A stretch of DNA of 32,918 nt from assembly GCA_001724265.1 (NCBI GenBank), contig MEDY01000393.1, positions 1 through 32,918 on the forward strand, written 5' to 3'. This DNA is from Rhizaria sp. SCN 62-66. Lineage: Eukaryota > Rhizaria, unplaced. Shown here piece by piece: positions 25,914-32,918 of the stretch. Both the position numbers and the translations under genes were made by a program. A model generated the notes under the pieces. That model had not been told where the DNA came from and did no database searches. It worked only from the letters and a program-made list of their open reading frames with translations. The stretch's first letter is position 1. Each line of letters begins with the position of its first letter.

Positions 25914-28832
25914 ATGGTCCGCATCAGCCTTAAGGGTGGCGTGTGGAAGAATAATGAGGACGAGGTCCTCAAGGCGGGCGTCATGAAGTACGGCAAGAAC
26001 AACTGGTCGCGCGTCGCCTCGCTCATCAACGGCAAAACGCCCAAGGAATGCAAGGCGCGCTGGTTCGAGTGGCTGGACCCCTCGATCAAGAAAACTGAAT
26101 GGACGCGCGAAGAGGAAGAGAAGCTGCTGCAGCTCGCCAAGATCTTCCCCGCGCAGTGGCGCACCATCGCGCCCATGCTCTCGCGCACCGCGCACCAGTG
26201 CATTGACCACTTCCGCCTACTGCAGGACACGGCGCTCCAGCGCGAGCGCGCGGCCGCAGACCCGACGGGCGCGGCTGCCGCGCTAGCGGCCTCGGCCACG
26301 GGCGTGGGCGCGCGGCGCCTGCTGCCGGGCGAGATCGACCACGCGCCCGAGACGAAGCCCGCGCGGCCGGACCCCGTGGACATGGACGACGAGGACAAGG
26401 AGATGCTGCAGGAGGTGCGCGCGCGCCTGGCCAACACCAAGGGCAAGAAGGCGACGCGCAAGGCCCGCGAGAAGCACCTCGAGGAGGCGCAGCGGCTGGC
26501 GCAGCTGCAGAAGCTGCGCGAGCTCCGCGCCGCGGGCATCGACGCCAAGGCGCGCGTGAAGAAGAAGGGCAACGAGATCGACTACGCGGCTGAGATCCCG
26601 TTCCACCACGCCGCGCCCGCCGGTCCCTTCGACACGGCCGGTGACCGCGAGCGCGCCGAGGGGCTGCGCGCGGCCGCCGCGGCCGGGTTTATCGGCGCTG
26701 ACGTGGGGCAGCTCAACGGCGAGAGCGCGGCGCAGCGCGAGGCACGCGAGCGCGTCAAGGACGCCCAACGCGAGCGCGTGCACCGCGAAACGGCGTTGCC
26801 GGCGCTCATCCAGCGCCTCAACGCTGCCAACGACCCCGCGCAGATCAAGGCTCGCGCGCCGCTGGCGCTGCCCGCGCCCCAGGTCTCGGGCCAGGGACTG
26901 CAGGCGCTCGCCCGCGCGGGCGCGCTGGCGGCCGCGCTGGCCGACACGGCGCGCGCCGCCGCGGCGGGGGCGCTGGTCACTGGCGTGCGCGGCGGCGTCA
27001 GCGACGCAGACCACGTCATGCGCGAAGTGTTGACCATCACCAAGCTCCAGAAGGGCGGCGACGCCGCCGCTGATGATGCTGCGGCTGCGGCAGTCGACTC
27101 TGCACTCAAGACTGGCTTCACTGGCGTCGTCGCCGCCCGCACCAAGACGGCCGCGCACACCGCCGCGCCCCTCGCCGCCGCCGCCGCCGCCGCCGCCGCA
27201 TCTGCTGCGACTGGAGCAGCGCCCGGGCCGCGCCCCAAGGCCCTTGCGCCGCGCAGCGCCGCCGCGGCCGCGGCCGCCGCGGCGGAGCAGTCGCGCAAGC
27301 GTCTGCGCTCGCTGTTCGCTGCGCTGCCCGCGTCCGAGGGCGAGTACCAGCTGGTGTGGCCCGAGCTCCCGCGCCTCGACGCGCGCGACACCGCCGCCGC
27401 CGCCGCCGCCACTGCGGGCGCGGGCGCGGGCGTGACCCAGCTGCTGCACACGGCGAGCGCGGGCGCGCTCGCCGCCGCCGTGGCCGCCGCGGGCGACGAC
27501 GACGACGACGAGGACGCTGAGGCCAAGGCCGGCCGCGCTCTTGCCGCGCGCGCGCTGGCCGCCGACCGCGCCGTGCGCGGACTCCCCGCGCCGCTGCCGC
27601 GCGCGCTGCCGCGGCCCACGCGCGTCAACGCTGCCGCCGGCGCGGGCGTTAACGAGGCGCTCGCCGCCCTCGCCGCTAGCTCTGCCACTGTGACCCCGAC
27701 TGTGGACGCGGACGGCTGCCCGCCTGAGGTGGCCGCCGCCGTGGCCGCCGCCGCCGCGGCCGCCGCCGCCGCGCTGGCCGCCGCCGCTGACTCTGACGCG
27801 GCCAACCTGGCCCGCGCGCGCGCCGCCGTAGCCGCGGAGACGGTCGTGGTGCTGCGCCGCGCGGCCGCCGCCGTGCCCGCCGCGCTGACCGAGCCCGCGG
27901 CCGCCGCGCCGCCCGCCAGCACGACCGGCGCTGTGGCGCTGCCGCTGCCCGCCGCGGCGCCCGCGACGGCCGCGCTCAAGGCGCACGCGCTCTCCGTCGC
28001 CATGGCGGCCACCGCGGGCGCGCCGGCCGTGGTGCCGTTCGCGCCCGCAGCCGAGGACGCGGCGGCCGACGCCGCAGCGGGCGTGACGGCGGCCTCGCTG
28101 GCCCGCGCGCGCGCGCTGGTGGCGGCCGAGGTGGCCCGGGCGGGCGTCGCGGGCGCGCTGCCGCCCGTTGCCGCCGACCAGACCAGGGGGCTCTACATCC
28201 GCAGTGCCGACGCCGACGCCGACGCTGCAGCCGCTGCGGCTGCCGAGGCGGCGAGCGCGCGCGCGGACGCCGTGCTGCGCGCGGAGGTGGCCGCCGCGCA
28301 CCTGCTGTGCGAGGGCGACGCGCTGCTTTTCGTGCCCGCGACGAAGCGGTTCGCCGTGGCAGCAACGCTGGCGCCCGCGGCGCGCGCGGCGGCCGAGGCG
28401 CAGGCCGTGGCGCTGCTGCGCGCGCAGGAGGCGCGTCTGCGCGCCCGCGCCGACGCGCTGGAGCAGCGGCTGGGCGTCGTGCTGGGCGGTTACAGCGCCA
28501 AGATGGCCGCCGCGGACAAGGAGGCGCGCGCGGCGTGGGCGCAGCTGGGGCAGGCACGCACCAACGCGGCGTGCTACAGGCTCATGCTGGAGCAGGAAGC
28601 GAGCGTGACCGTGGGCGCGCGCGTCGCGCGGCTGCGCGCCATGGTCGACGCGCAAAAGGAGCTCGAGGCGGCGCTGCAAGCCGAGTACGTCAAGGGTGTG
28701 CGCGCGCTCGAGGACGCCGTTGACCGGGCCGCCGCTGCCGCTGCTGCTGGTTCTGCAGCTGCTGAAGCTAGCGCTGCGACGACCTCGGTCTCTGCGGACA
28801 GTGGGAGTGCTGTGGCGATGGCTGATCAGTGA
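25914..28832 (+). CDS. CDC5L: CDC5/CEF1 Myb-type splicing factor (NineTeen complex)
   Basis: CDC5 is a core component of the Prp19/NineTeen complex in the spliceosome. The 972-residue frame starts MVRISLKGGVWKNNEDEVLK, and residues ~5-105 hold two Myb repeats with the family-specific stretches KYGKNNWSRVASLI, CKARWFEWLDPSIKKTEW, FPAQWRTIAPMLSRT and CIDHFRLLQD. The conserved basic/helical segment after them is also present (MLQEVRARLANTKGKKATRKAREKHLEEAQRL), as is EIPFHHAAPAGPFDT. The C-terminal two thirds is dominated by Ala tracts interspersed with recognisable helical segments (ALEQRLGVVLGGYSAK; AWAQLGQARTNAACYRLMLEQE). The frame is intronless and ends in TGA. Human CDC5L has 802 residues; the excess is low-complexity. 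Confidence 0.95.
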   Translation: MVRISLKGGVWKNNEDEVLKAGVMKYGKNNWSRVASLINGKTPKECKARWFEWLDPSIKKTEWTREEEEKLLQLAKIFPAQWRTIAPMLSRTAHQCIDHFRLLQDTALQRERAAADPTGAAAALAASATGVGARRLLPGEIDHAPETKPARPDPVDMDDEDKEMLQEVRARLANTKGKKATRKAREKHLEEAQRLAQLQKLRELRAAGIDAKARVKKKGNEIDYAAEIPFHHAAPAGPFDTAGDRERAEGLRAAAAAGFIGADVGQLNGESAAQREARERVKDAQRERVHRETALPALIQRLNAANDPAQIKARAPLALPAPQVSGQGLQALARAGALAAALADTARAAAAGALVTGVRGGVSDADHVMREVLTITKLQKGGDAAADDAAAAAVDSALKTGFTGVVAARTKTAAHTAAPLAAAAAAAAASAATGAAPGPRPKALAPRSAAAAAAAAAEQSRKRLRSLFAALPASEGEYQLVWPELPRLDARDTAAAAAATAGAGAGVTQLLHTASAGALAAAVAAAGDDDDDEDAEAKAGRALAARALAADRAVRGLPAPLPRALPRPTRVNAAAGAGVNEALAALAASSATVTPTVDADGCPPEVAAAVAAAAAAAAAALAAAADSDAANLARARAAVAAETVVVLRRAAAAVPAALTEPAAAAPPASTTGAVALPLPAAAPATAALKAHALSVAMAATAGAPAVVPFAPAAEDAAADAAAGVTAASLARARALVAAEVARAGVAGALPPVAADQTRGLYIRSADADADAAAAAAAEAASARADAVLRAEVAAAHLLCEGDALLFVPATKRFAVAATLAPAARAAAEAQAVALLRAQEARLRARADALEQRLGVVLGGYSAKMAAADKEARAAWAQLGQARTNAACYRLMLEQEASVTVGARVARLRAMVDAQKELEAALQAEYVKGVRALEDAVDRAAAAAAAGSAAAEASAATTSVSADSGSAVAMADQ

Positions 28833-29391
28833 GTGAGTTGTGTAAGCAATGATGCCTTTTTGAGTGGTGTCAATTTGTTTGTTTGTTGTTGCGGCGCTGT
28901 ATCATCCGTTTATTGTATTAAGCTAATTCATAAATAATAACTGTTCACTCGACAAGATATGATCCTCCTGTTAAGCTTAGCTATTACTGTTCTGCTCGTC
29001 TGTCACCGACCAGTTTGTTGGAACATATGTGCGTGACAAACAGTCATCATGAGCGCAAAGAGTATATCATGAATCGAATACCCACTCATGAAAATACAAC
29101 GTGAGGTATTAAGCTCCTACTCGTCGTATCATAAAGTGAAATCGACATCGAATAATTGCGCAGTGACGCCAGTGTAACAGAAAGACTTTCGGAGACGTAA
29201 CAGCCCCCAAGGAGTTCGTTTCAGTTGAACATCAAAGAACTAATATAAAACATTGTTTTAATTAAGAAATTGATAGATTAGTAAAGTATAATGTGTAACC
29301 TATTCCAGAAACAGTCAAAGTATATATGAAAAAAGTACATGTTTATATATTAAATTTCGGCACCAAAATTCATCAACTATAGATCCTTTCC
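28833..29391. other. Intergenic, AT-rich
   Basis: This is the 3' flank of CDC5 leading into the tRNA-bearing region. It is strongly AT-rich from 28900 on. No gene is seen. Confidence 0.5.
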
Positions 29392-29472
29392 GGTGTCGTA
29401 ACAAAGTGGTTACTGTGGAAGACTAGAAATCTTCTGCCTTCGGGCGCGTGAGTTCGAATCTCATCGACATCG
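29392..29472 (+). tRNA. tRNA-Ser(AGA)
   Basis: Acceptor strands GGTGTCG and CGACATC pair with one G-U, followed by discriminator G73. The D-arm is ACA-aagtggttac-TGT, the anticodon stem GAAGA/TCTTC encloses the loop CTAGAAA (anticodon AGA, reads UCU), and a long variable arm GCC-ttc-GGGC marks type II. The T-arm is GTGAG-TTCGAAT-CTCAT. No CCA is encoded. T-runs follow at 29473-29484. Confidence 0.93.
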
Positions 29473-29702
29473 TTTTATTTTTGTCGCTTCGCGCGGCGGC
29501 AAGTACTTTTGTTTTGCTTATCCCCGCCACGCGCACCACCGCCGCAAACTGTGGCGGTGGCTTCATGTTTAATTTTTCGGCCGGCAGAGTCATATTTCTT
29601 CTAGTCTACGCAAAGAGTTTATGAGGCAGCGGTACTGTGTTGGAACTCTGTAAATAAACCAAATGTGTCTTCAAATGTCATCAGGTTGTCTTACCTCGCT
29701 AA

Positions 29703-29783
29703 GGTGTCTTACCAAAGTGGTTACTGGGACTGACTACTAATCAGTTGCCTTCGGGCACGTGTGTTCGAATCACACAGACATCG
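29703..29783 (+). tRNA. tRNA-Ser(ACT), copy 1
   Basis: Acceptor GGTGTCT/AGACATC is followed by G73. The D-arm is CCA-aagtggttac-TGG, the anticodon stem ACTGA/TCAGT encloses the loop CTACTAA (anticodon ACT, pairs with AGU), and the variable arm GCCTTCGGGC is followed by the T-arm GTGTG-TTCGAAT-CACAC. A T-run at 29787-29798 acts as the Pol III terminator. It differs from the other two ACT copies at two places in and next to the variable arm. A13-nt near-copy of its 5' end (aggttgtcttacc) lies just upstream at 29683-29695. Confidence 0.85.
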
Positions 29784-29873
29784 CTCTTTTTTTTTTTGTC
29801 CCCGCCACGGTACCGCAGCCCCCCGAATAGTCACTGGAGCGCAAACTTTCAAAGCAACATAACAGCTCGCAAA

Positions 29874-29954
29874 GGTGTCTTACCAAAGTGGTTACTGGGA
29901 CTGACTACTAATCAGTTGCCCTCGGGCGCGTGTGTTCGAATCACACAGACATCG
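29874..29954 (+). tRNA. tRNA-Ser(ACT), copy 2
   Basis: This has the same fold as the copy at 29703, with variable arm GCCCTCGGGC and loop CTACTAA. It is identical to the copy at 31529 over its full length. tttgtctttttg follows as terminator. Confidence 0.85.
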
Positions 29955-30540
29955 TGTTTGTCTTTTTGTTTGGGCTTACGTTGCCCGCGCACGCAATCCT
30001 TGCTGCGCTCATGTGCCTGGACCTGGAGCATTCCTGTACTAGTATCATCTTTTTTTGTCCCACCGACCGACGGCCAATAGCAGTCACGCTTCCTATTAAT
30101 GCTACCGTCACCGGCAGACGCCGCACAGCCACAGTACCGGTTGCTCGCGTGCCAGACAACAGTGCAGTATTAATAACAATGTTTTCAGTGACGTTTCAAG
30201 TTGCGGCCGACAGTACACAGTTGCTGTGACCCTCAACCTATTTGCCTCATGTGCCCTGACTGCGACAGCTTGCTCACAGACGCGCTCTTAATGTTGCTCT
30301 CACTCAAGCTGCAGCAACCGCTGTCTACTTACTAGTACTAGTACTAGTACTGTGAAATCTGCGATAAAGAGTTGGCAGTGTTACGACCGATGACAACAGT
30401 GACTGTTGCTGATTCATGTGGATGGATCTTGTAATCTGTGACGGCTCTGGGGGTCTGCGGGGATCCAAAAAAGAATGAGCGGTCGGATGAGCGCACTGAA
30501 GGTGGGCGGATTCGGATTGCGAAATCCGACAAAAAGAAAG
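29955..30540. other. Intergenic between tRNA genes
   Basis: This 586-nt stretch of mixed composition includes a short hexamer repeat at 30331-30350. No supported gene; open frames here have no coding bias. Confidence 0.45.
30331..30350. repeat. ACTAGT microsatellite
   Basis: The hexamer ACTAGT occurs about 3.3 times in tandem, making a self-complementary tract. A related gtactagtact occurs at 31831-31841. Confidence 0.85.
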
Positions 30541-30621
30541 CGATGTCGATGAGATTCGAACTCACGCGCCCGAAGGCAGAAGATTTCTAGTCTTCCACAG
30601 TAACCACTTTGTTACGACACC
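30541..30621 (-). tRNA. tRNA-Ser(AGA), second copy
   Basis: Read on the minus strand, this is the same tRNA as at 29392: GGTGTCG acceptor, loop CTAGAAA with anticodon AGA, variable arm GCCTTCGGGC, T-arm GTGAG-TTCGAAT-CTCAT, CGACATC and G73. T-runs (ctttctttttg) follow on the minus strand near 30530. It lies in opposite orientation, about 1.15 kb from its twin. Confidence 0.93.
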
Positions 30622-31528
30622 GTATATATCCTGTCGAAACACGTTGTAAGGATTGAAAGGAGATGTCTCGGCGCGCCAAATTTAATGTATATATTATTAT
30701 CTGACTAAAAGTTTGTATTGGCGATTTCTCTACAGGATATGGTTATTAATCTGATTTAAACACATAATAATTAATATCAGTATAGATTTAACATAATAGC
30801 ATGCTTAGATATAAAGATCAACTCATCAAGCGACAGATACGGTTGGTTACGGCTCCTGCCGAATGAACTGAAACTACGCTCAATTTCATTGTTCACGAAC
30901 AAAATTACACAGATTTGTATCACGTAGACTCTCTTAAAATCAACAGCCGAAAAAAACGGCATATGTCTTGTTATCATTGGTTTTCGCGTGGTCACGCTAC
31001 TCCATCAAACTCAATGTCAACGATTTGTGTGCGTCGTATTCCCAGAAAAGAAGCGAGATAAGACTTTTTCCTTCATGCCTAACGCACAGCACCTAACGCA
31101 CAGCATTGTTCGGCCAACAATCAACACAGGCACATGCAAATCATTACAATCCAAGAACGATCCTGATTCGATTTTCATCAACAAACAAACTCACTCATCG
31201 TTCGCCGTTGAGCTTGACCCCAATAGCGTCTCTGTTTCCCTTAAGATCCCGTTCTGAAACTTCAATTTAAAAACAATGATCGCGTTTTTCTTTAAACTTT
31301 TCGTGCTCATAATACCTTTGCCAACATTGTAAAATGTTTACAAATGCCAAAGAACTTTTCAAAGCTTGGTTACATCAATTTTTGTTAACTTGAATAATTT
31401 ATAGGTCTTAATAGCTTAAATCTTCGGCAGAATGATAAGAAGTCGCCTTATTGCGGCATTGCGAATCTCGCAGCAATCGCTTACTTTTTGATCGCAGTTC
31501 TGGCTCGAATCTAAGATGTAAGCAACAT
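30622..31528. other. Intergenic, AT-rich (907 nt)
   Basis: This stretch is strongly AT-rich with only short open frames (for example 30988-31257) that lack the GC3 bias of the window's genes. No gene or repeat can be supported. Confidence 0.5.
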
Positions 31529-31609
31529 GGTGTCTTACCAAAGTGGTTACTGGGACTGACTACTAATCAGTTGCCCTCGGGCGCGTGTGTTCGAATCACA
31601 CAGACATCG
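31529..31609 (+). tRNA. tRNA-Ser(ACT), copy 3
   Basis: The fold is the same as at 29874, with acceptor GGTGTCT/AGACATC, loop CTACTAA and G73. A T10+ run follows at 31613-31623 as terminator. Flanks differ from those of the other copies, so this is a separate gene rather than part of a larger repeat. Confidence 0.85.
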
Positions 31610-32177
31610 TTCTTTTTTTTTTTGTTCTGCCCTTCCGCGCGCGCAACGCACCTGGCGCATGCCAAGATGTTTTTTTTGTTGTTGATCAATCGCCATTTCG
31701 AGAAGTTACTGAAGCACTGCTGATTGTGATCATGCTCGTTAGATCGTGGACGGACATGAACGAAGCAGTGGAGCGCGCGCAGTGCCACTGACAGTCATGT
31801 GATGCAGTGACAGACGTCGTTTCTACTATTGTACTAGTACTAAAAAGTAGTAACATTACTGTACTACCAATAGTAAGCTTACTTAATAAGCTTAACTGTT
31901 TACTTGTCCAAAAAGTAAATAGTGCCGATTGAAGGGTTCGGATGAGGAAGTACTGTAATCGACCAGAGATCAAGGTGTGTGTCCTTGGTGCCCACTGTGG
32001 GCATGTATTAAAATTAATAGAGCCACATGCCGTCCGCGAGCTTGGGCCGTCGAGGGTGTCGACTGCGCTGTGGGGGGCGGAACGCACCAAATTGGGCGTG
32101 TGCAAGTGCGAACAGCCAAAATTTTTTATGAAAAGCAGTCGCTTTGAGCGGCGGCTTGGGAGCGGGCAAAAAAAAGG
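31610..32177. other. Intergenic between tRNA genes
   Basis: This holds the small inverted repeat at 31824-31875 and the palindromic taagcttacttaataagctta at 31873-31893. Two overlapping open frames (31942-32208 plus, 31686-32105 minus) show no coding bias, and one runs into the tRNA-Gly gene. No gene is supported. Confidence 0.45.
31824..31875. repeat. Short inverted repeat with 36-nt loop
   Basis: tactattg (31824-31831) and caatagta (31868-31875) are perfect 8-bp arms, with further imperfect gtac pairing inside. It could be a hairpin or a miniature-element remnant; arms are too short to decide. Confidence 0.5.
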
Positions 32178-32249
32178 TGCGCTATCCGTGAATCGAACAC
32201 GGCTCTAATCGTTGGCAACGATCAATCATAACCACTAGACCAATAGCGC
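32178..32249 (-). tRNA. tRNA-Gly(GCC)
   Basis: On the minus strand, acceptor GCGCTAT/ATAGCGC carries A73. The D-arm is GTC-tagtggttat-GAT, the anticodon stem GATCG/CGATT encloses the loop TTGCCAA (anticodon GCC), and the T-arm is CCGTG-TTCGATT-CACGG. A run of eight T on the minus strand follows (32168-32175). No CCA is encoded. Confidence 0.95.
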
Positions 32250-32607
32250 TTTCAAATCAATGAATTGATGAGATATTCAAGTAAATCTTAGTTATATTAA
32301 CCATAGTTAAAAAAGAATTTGTCGATATATATCTTCATGAATACTTGTTGTTAACACATCGATAATTCCAAATTGTAAAAAAGTCATTGAAATGTCTTTT
32401 ATTTATGTGCTGACTTCATTCACCCAAATGTTCGGAGCCTTTCGCGGAACACCAATCATGGCAACGACCATCAAAGGAAGAAAACACAACGAGATGTATT
32501 CAATTTACTGTGTCTTGTTGAGACTACTTATTCTAAATAAAAGCATGAATATGAACAAAAGGCTAAATAACTTAAATTAAGGGTTGTCACGAAATAGTAA
32601 AGTGTGT
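32250..32607. other. Intergenic, AT-rich
   Basis: This stretch lies between tRNA-Gly and the 3' end of the right-edge gene. It is AT-rich, with nothing recognised. Confidence 0.5.
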
Positions 32608-32918
32608 TTACGTTTTGCCAAAGGCGTCGCCGCTCTGCGCCCTGTTAAACTCGTTGCACAACGACTTGACCCAGTAGCACGCACTGGCCTTGCCACCAAC
32701 GAGGTTGCGCACAGTCACCTTGCCCGCATCCCCATCAAGGAGCACCGGGACCGCGGTAGCCGTCCCGGCGCCAGAGCCCGCGCCGCCGGCAGCCCACACG
32801 CCAGCCCCGGCCGCCGCGGCCGCCGCGGCAGCCACGGCCGCGGGCGTGGGCGCCGCCGCGGAGCCCGCCGCGGCCGCAGTGGCCGCTGCAGTGGCCGCCG
32901 CCGTGGCCGCGGCCGCGG
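32608..32918 (-). CDS. C-terminal part of an Ala-rich protein (5' end outside window)
   Basis: The minus-strand frame is open from the right window edge to TAA at 32608-32610, about 103 codons. The visible part begins with a long poly-Ala tract with scattered Thr/Gly/Pro. It ends in a mixed region (VLLDGDAGKVTVRNLVGGKASACYWVKSLC-NEFNRAQ in two pieces) that looks like a folded C-terminus. GC bias matches the window's real genes and stops sharply at the TAA. I do not recognise the family, and no start codon can be assigned. Confidence 0.6.
   Translation of the reverse strand, partial: AAAATAAATAAATAAAAGSAAAPTPAAVAAAAAAAAGAGVWAAGGAGSGAGTATAVPVLLDGDAGKVTVRNLVGGKASACYWVKSLCNEFNRAQSGDAFGKT

Noticed and set aside
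26283-28679. 798-codon minus-strand open frame opposite CDC5
   Set aside because: It is the shadow of the Ala-rich CDC5 tail; composition is Arg/Gly/His as expected from complemented Ala codons.
29392-31623. tRNA-derived SINE family
   Set aside because: The Ser-tRNA copies share no common downstream body or A-tail, and each has its own T-run; they are ordinary tRNA genes.
31686-32208. Two overlapping open frames between tRNA genes
   Set aside because: AT-rich, without the GC3 bias of real genes here; one overlaps the tRNA-Gly gene.
1-32918. CRISPR arrays, bacterial operons, insertion sequences
   Set aside because: No spaced repeats, Shine-Dalgarno spacing, transposase or terminal inverted repeats of useful length; the window is eukaryotic.

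Overview
This window is nuclear DNA from a eukaryote, most likely a unicellular protist with a compact genome. The evidence is four spliceosomal introns of 140-186 nt, eukaryote-specific proteins (Tousled-like kinase, CDC5/CEF1 splicing factor, FKBP12, eukaryote-type cytosolic leucyl-tRNA synthetase, ALG2), and type II tRNA-Ser genes that lack an encoded CCA and end in T-runs typical of Pol III. Coding regions are very GC-rich, with GC-biased third positions and long Ala/Gly/Ser/Asn low-complexity inserts, while intergenic DNA is AT-rich, so gene borders are sharp. I could not place the organism more precisely.

Layout. 1-5200 is a rearranged region. An approximately 1 kb divergent promoter block, carrying the 5' ends of two genes, occurs twice in direct orientation (about 841-1849 and 4012-5193). 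The right copy sits between a complete multi-pass ER-type membrane protein gene (3130-4125, minus; weakly TMEM147-like) and a complete PIN-like (PILS/auxin efflux carrier family) transporter gene (5086-7875, plus, three exons). The left copy holds only gene fragments: a chimeric minus-strand reading frame cut by two in-frame TAG codons (1-954) and a plus-strand stub of the transporter's first exon (1736-1942). A hypothetical and apparently frameshifted gene (1965-2884) lies between the copies.

8448-28832 is an ordinary, densely packed housekeeping block: an unrecognised Ala/Asp-rich protein with one intron and an internal TAG, an SLC52-type riboflavin transporter, cytosolic LeuRS, FKBP12 with one intron, a secreted cysteine-rich protein, ALG2 mannosyltransferase, Tousled-like kinase and CDC5. 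Genes alternate in divergent and convergent pairs and show no functional clustering; each is an independent housekeeping function (translation, splicing, chromatin kinase, N-glycan assembly, vitamin uptake, protein folding).

28833-32607 is AT-rich and contains no supported protein gene, but holds six tRNA genes: two tRNA-Ser(AGA), three tRNA-Ser with the unusual anticodon ACT, and one tRNA-Gly(GCC). The window ends inside the C-terminal part of an Ala-rich gene on the minus strand.

The points most worth checking are: (i) the duplicated promoter block, whose two copies carry complementary damage; (ii) the set of A34 tRNA-Ser(ACT) genes, which would be expected to misread Arg AGA codons if A34 is converted to inosine; (iii) TAG is never the terminator of the 11 supported genes but occurs three times inside otherwise continuous frames; and (iv) a basic, acid-free in-frame N-terminal extension on LeuRS that could give dual targeting. 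I did not find an obviously new multi-gene system.
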